The notes under the pieces are model-generated. The model was given only the letters and a program-made list of their open reading frames with translations, was not told where the DNA came from and did no database searches. Below, piece after piece: positions 6,511-8,797 of a DNA stretch of 8,797 bases. The position numbers were made by a program, and so were the translations under genes. Each line of letters begins with the position of its first letter. Positions within the stretch are counted from its first letter, which is position 1. Source of the DNA: Chloroflexota bacterium (GTDB lineage Bacteria > Chloroflexota > UBA6077). The DNA lies in NCBI GenBank assembly GCA_021845945.1, contig JAJZRD010000159.1:1-8797 (forward strand), in the 5' to 3' direction.

Positions 6511-6750
6511 TCAAGGGGAGTCCCTATCCCCCAGGTCCCGCCGCATCTGCTCGTACTGCTCTCGGGTTATCTCCCCCCTGGCATACCGCTCGTCCAGGAT
6601 GCGGCGAGCGCTGTCTCTGTCTGGAGGCATCTCGCCCGGACCCCTTCCGGGCGGGCGTCTCGTCCGCGACCATGTCGCCAGAAGCCAGAGGCCGATCAGG
6701 ATCAGGACGGCAATGCCCACCCACCACCACCACCACCAACCGTAGTACAT
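6511..6750 (-). CDS. Small SHOCT-domain membrane protein with a six-tryptophan N-terminus
   Basis: A 79-aa protein of unknown role. Residues 1-10 read MYYG followed by six tryptophans, then one membrane helix spans about 11-27 (VGIAVLILIGLWLLATW). A basic, proline-rich linker follows, and a SHOCT domain ends the protein (about 48-73, ARRILDERYARGEITREQYE). SHOCT is a short C-terminal helical domain thought to mediate oligomerisation. Small proteins of this layout with Trp-rich N-termini are familiar in GC-rich bacteria. The ATG at 6750 has GGAGG about 11 nt upstream. A longer open frame up to 6894 gives sequence unlike the family and runs into the repeat element at 6849-6894. It lies upstream of ftsH on the same strand, separated by 166 bp, so a link to membrane stress is possible but not shown. 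Confidence 0.75.
   Translation of the reverse strand: MYYGWWWWWWVGIAVLILIGLWLLATWSRTRRPPGRGPGEMPPDRDSARRILDERYARGEITREQYEQMRRDLGDRDSP
6721..6738. repeat. (CCA)6 trinucleotide repeat inside the SHOCT gene
   Basis: Six perfect CCA units on the plus strand are TGG codons on the minus strand and encode Trp5-Trp10 of the SHOCT protein. Similar CCAC-type bases continue to the left. Slippage here would add or remove tryptophans without a frameshift. Confidence 0.9.
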
Positions 6751-6848
6751 CTGCCCGTAGACCTCCACCGGAGCTGTCGCCACCCCGCTGCACCGCGACC
6801 CGGCCGGTGCCCAGTGCAGGCAAAGAACGTGCCCCAACTCCCGGAGAA

Positions 6849-7019
6849 GACCCGACCCCCAGGACCTTTTAGTCTTCCGGTGCCAAACCCACAAAGTGCA
6901 GCGTCAAGGCCACGGCCGTGTCATTCTGAGCGCAGCGAAGAATCTCTGCACATGTGCGTGGAGACCCTTCGCTACGCTCAGGGTGACAACTAAAAGGCCC
7001 TGACCCGACCCCCACGACC
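6849..7019. mobile_element. MITE-like intergenic element with nested inverted and direct repeats
   Basis: This fills most of the 344-bp gene-free stretch before the MFS gene. An 18-bp direct repeat, GACCCGACCCCCA[G/C]GACC, flanks it at 6849-6866 and 7002-7019 with one mismatch. Just inside, and overlapping the repeats slightly, AGGACCTTTTAGTC (6861-6874) is inverted as AACTAAAAGGCCCT (6988-7001), matching at 12 of 14 positions. The core is a 70-bp imperfect palindrome (6919-6988). There is no coding capacity beyond spurious peptides. The layout of direct repeats outside inverted repeats suits a miniature inverted-repeat element and its target duplication, though a duplication of 13-18 bp is long. 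It could instead be a mobile palindromic repeat of the REP type. Confidence 0.6.
6919..6988. repeat. 70-bp imperfect palindrome of the TGTCATTCTGAGCG...GGTGACA type
   Basis: TGTCATTCTGAGCG (6919-6932) pairs with CGCTCAGGGTGACA (6975-6988), using two G-U pairs. AGCGAAG (6934-6940) pairs with CTTCGCT (6967-6973), and TCTC (6943-6946) with GAGA (6961-6964). The centre holds the perfect palindrome GCACATGTGC (6948-6957). Mismatches are confined to one position at 6933/6974 and two at 6941-6942/6965-6966. A transcript would form a long hairpin in either direction. Translated, it gives the HSERSEES and LRYAQGD peptides known from spurious ORFs in many bacterial genomes, so it belongs to a widespread repeat class. 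Confidence 0.85.
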
Positions 7020-7043
7020 CGTTCCCCTCGCCCCCCGCTCTAA

Positions 7044-7052
7044 GGTAGACTA
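7044..7052 (+). promoter_or_regulatory. Candidate -10 element for the MFS gene
   Basis: GGTAGACTA, containing a TAGACT -10 hexamer (7046-7051), lies 43 nt before the MFS start. It is identical to the 9-mer upstream of the CheC-family gene. No recognisable -35 lies at 16-18 nt. It begins 25 bp after the end of the repeat element, so the element did not interrupt it. Confidence 0.4.
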
Positions 7053-7094
7053 TCGAGAGTTGACGCCAATTCCGGACAGAGGGCCGTTCTCGAT

Positions 7095-8630
7095 ATGCGT
7101 CGCCCCACCGATAGGTTAGCAGTCACGGTGGCCGTGATCCTGGCCACCTTCCTGGCGGCCCTGGATACCACCGTGGTCGGCACCGCCATGCCGACCATAA
7201 TTGGCACCCTGGGAGGTCTCGCCCTCTACAGCTGGGTCTTCTCTTCCTACCTGCTCACCTCCACCACCACCGTTCCGGTGTACGGGCGGCTGGCCGACAT
7301 ATACGGGCGCAAGCCGATCTTCATCGTCGGCGCCCTGCTGTTCCTGGGTGGCTCCGTTCTGTGCGGCGCGGCGACCAGCATGGAGCAGTTGATCCTGTTC
7401 CGAGCCCTCCAGGGGTTGGGAGCCGGCGCCGTGCTCCCCGTGTCCATCACCGTCGTCGGAGACATCTACTCGGTCCAGCAACGAGCCCACATCCAGGGGT
7501 TCCTGAGCGCCGTGTGGGGGATCTCGGCCATCGTCGGTCCGGCTGCCGGGGGGCTGATCGTCGACCACATCGGCTGGCGGTGGGTCTTTTATGTCAATCT
7601 GCCCTTCGGGATCCTCTCCATCCTGTTGTTCGCCCTCTACCTCCACGAGGGGATCGCCCACCAGCGCCGGTCCATCGATTACGCCGGAGCAGCGGGTCTC
7701 ACCATCGCCGTGAGCCTCCTGCTGCTGGGGCTTCTCGAGTTCGGACAGACCCGCAGCGGCCTGCCACTCTCCTCCTGGAGCCTGCTGGCCGCGGGCGCAC
7801 TCCTGCTGGGCCTCTTCCTCTGGCACGAGACCCGCATCGCGGAGCCCCTCCTGCCCATCCCGCTGTTCAGGAACCGGGTGCTATCCGTCTCCTACGGCGC
7901 CAACTTCCTGCTGGGCACCACCTTGATGGGGTTCAGCTCCTTCGTCCCGCCCTTCGTCCAAGGGGTGCTGGCCGGCACCGCCGTGAGTGCCGGCGCCACC
8001 CTGGCACCCATGTCCATCGGGTGGCCGATAGGCAGCACCCTGTGCGGAAGGGTGGTTCTCAGGTACGGGTACCGGCCGGTGGTATTGCTGGGGACCGGGC
8101 TGATCCTGGCCGGTTCCCTGCTGATGGCGACCGTCGGACAGGGAACCTCGCAGCTCTTCCTGATGGCAGCCATGTTGGTGACGGGCCTCGGCATGGGGTT
8201 CGGGGCCACCTCCTTCCTGGTGGCGGTCCAATCCTCGGTGGGGTGGGGCCAGAGGGGGATAGCCACCGCCTCCGTCCAGTTCTTCAGGAGCATGGGCGGC
8301 GCCATTGGAGTGGCGATCATGGGAGCCCTGATGAACGGCGGCCTCAGCCAGGGGTTGCGAGCCATCGATGGAGGCCGGGGTGGAGCGGCGACCGACGTCT
8401 CTTCTGCCGGCATCATCCTGGACCCCGCTGCCCGGGCCGCGGTCCCCGCCGAGACCCTGGAGGCGATCCGATCGGTCTTCGCCTCCTCCCTGCACTCCGT
8501 CTACCTGGCCATAGCCCTGGGGGCGGCGGTGGGGCTCGCCCTCACCTTCCTGTTCCCGCGGGTCACGGTGGAGGAGCAGGCCCGCCAGGAGGCCGCGCCG
8601 GCCCAGAGCCAGACCAGAGCCGACCTCTAA
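7095..8630 (+). CDS. MFS drug exporter, DHA2 (EmrB/QacA, 14-helix) family
   Basis: Proton-driven exporter of the inner membrane, 511 aa, the usual length for 14-helix DHA2 transporters. Family motifs are clear: LDTTVVGTAMPTI (23-35) in helix 1, motif A as GRLADIYGRKP (64-74), motif B starting RALQGLGAGAVLP (103-115), and motif C as SAIVGPAAGGLIVDHIGWRW (144-163), which marks drug/H+ antiporters, with VNLPFG at 167-172. A loop of about residues 420-455 precedes the last helix (about 467-487), and a short polar tail follows. The ATG has AGAGGG (7078-7083), 11 nt upstream. There is no adjacent regulator or membrane-fusion partner, so it may work alone. Substrates cannot be predicted. A probable transposase fragment reads into its 3' end from the opposite strand. 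Confidence 0.93.
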   Translation: MRRPTDRLAVTVAVILATFLAALDTTVVGTAMPTIIGTLGGLALYSWVFSSYLLTSTTTVPVYGRLADIYGRKPIFIVGALLFLGGSVLCGAATSMEQLILFRALQGLGAGAVLPVSITVVGDIYSVQQRAHIQGFLSAVWGISAIVGPAAGGLIVDHIGWRWVFYVNLPFGILSILLFALYLHEGIAHQRRSIDYAGAAGLTIAVSLLLLGLLEFGQTRSGLPLSSWSLLAAGALLLGLFLWHETRIAEPLLPIPLFRNRVLSVSYGANFLLGTTLMGFSSFVPPFVQGVLAGTAVSAGATLAPMSIGWPIGSTLCGRVVLRYGYRPVVLLGTGLILAGSLLMATVGQGTSQLFLMAAMLVTGLGMGFGATSFLVAVQSSVGWGQRGIATASVQFFRSMGGAIGVAIMGALMNGGLSQGLRAIDGGRGGAATDVSSAGIILDPAARAAVPAETLEAIRSVFASSLHSVYLAIALGAAVGLALTFLFPRVTVEEQARQEAAPAQSQTRADL

Positions 8631-8797
8631 GCCTGTTTTCGACAGTCGGCGTCATCTCCGACGCCATGCGTTGGGGGCTCCCGTCTTGCCAGATCAGGTC
8701 CACCGCCTGCAAGGAACGGAACCCCTGGAACAGACGGTCGGCCGTCACTGCCAGCCCCCGCTGCCGACACGCTCGTTCCAGAACCGCTCGTACCAAG
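8563..8797 (-). CDS. Probable transposase C-terminus, cut by the right edge
   Basis: An open minus-strand frame enters from beyond the window and stops at 8563, with no start codon needed inside. Its first residues (VLERACRQRGLAVTADRLFQ, then RSLQAVDLIWQDG and SEMTP) resemble the C-terminal tail of IS4/IS1634-type DDE transposases, where a 'SLQxVxLxxxDG' segment closes the protein. The catalytic residues would be outside the window. After about TPTVENRL the frame continues as proline/glycine-rich filler, antisense to the last 68 bp of the MFS gene, so the true stop may be lost. The sequence at the junction, GCCTGTTTTCGACAGTCG (8631-8648), could be an insertion-sequence end. The assignment is by resemblance only. 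Confidence 0.42.
   Translation of the reverse strand, partial: LVRAVLERACRQRGLAVTADRLFQGFRSLQAVDLIWQDGSPQRMASEMTPTVENRLRGRLWSGSGPARPPGGPAPPP

Noticed and set aside
6919..6988. The palindrome as part of a CRISPR array or as an intrinsic terminator
   Set aside because: There is a single copy with no spacers, so no array. As a terminator it lacks a T-run and is far longer than usual, and its sequence fits a dispersed repeat class.
6346..6993. A 215-codon plus-strand frame through the FtsH-SHOCT spacer and the repeat
   Set aside because: It crosses the antisense of the SHOCT gene and ends in repeat-derived HSERSEES/LRYAQGD peptide, a known type of spurious ORF.
7116..8495. Two long minus-strand frames antisense to the MFS gene
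   Set aside because: Their products are Gln/Gly/His-rich or otherwise low-information, and the plus strand carries clear MFS motifs throughout.
8648..8665. GGCGTC-ATCTCC-GACGCC hairpin after the MFS gene as its terminator
   Set aside because: The 6-bp stem has no T-run after it and lies within the transposase-like frame, so coding sequence explains it equally well.

Overview
The window is GC-rich bacterial chromosomal DNA with many GTG starts and purine-rich Shine-Dalgarno (SD) sites. It also carries an intergenic palindrome of the type that yields spurious 'HSERSEES / LRYAQGD' peptides in many genomes. A Chloroflexota-like bacterium would fit, but that is an inference: there is no rRNA or marker gene here that settles it.

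Layout from left to right. (1) Positions 1-1471: a short 9-bp tandem repeat, then a DppB/OppB-type ABC permease (+), then a DppC-type partner gene (+) that has lost most of its middle. The dppC remnant runs into a convergent LysE/RhtB exporter. (2) Positions 1428-2755: the LysE exporter (-) and a diamine/thialysine-type GNAT acetyltransferase (+) diverge from a 197-bp spacer that holds repeated CCGGTC motifs. (3) Positions 2756-4640: a CheC-family protein (+) with one intact and one degenerate phosphatase site, then a PF03706-type multi-pass membrane protein (+). The SD of the second gene lies in the loop and 3' arm of a perfect 8-bp hairpin. (4) Positions 4701-6750: an FtsH protease (-) without the usual first membrane helix and extracytoplasmic domain. 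Upstream of it on the same strand is a 79-aa SHOCT membrane protein that starts with a run of six tryptophans. (5) Positions 6751-7094: a gene-free stretch holding a roughly 150-bp MITE-like element made of a 70-bp imperfect palindrome, outer inverted repeats and flanking direct repeats. (6) Positions 7095-8797: a DHA2-type (14-helix) MFS exporter (+), with the probable C-terminal end of a transposase (-) against its 3' end.

The genes do not form one pathway. Most are single housekeeping or transport genes with their own SD sites and alternating strands. Functional themes are membrane transport (peptide-type ABC, LysE, MFS), membrane quality control (FtsH with a SHOCT neighbour) and an orphan chemotaxis-type phosphatase. 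Signs of rearrangement cluster at three places: the deleted dppC and its junction with lysE, the intergenic palindromic element, and the transposase fragment at the right edge. I see no convincing new multi-gene system. The most useful leads are the MITE-like element, the deleted permease, the single-helix FtsH and the SD hairpin.
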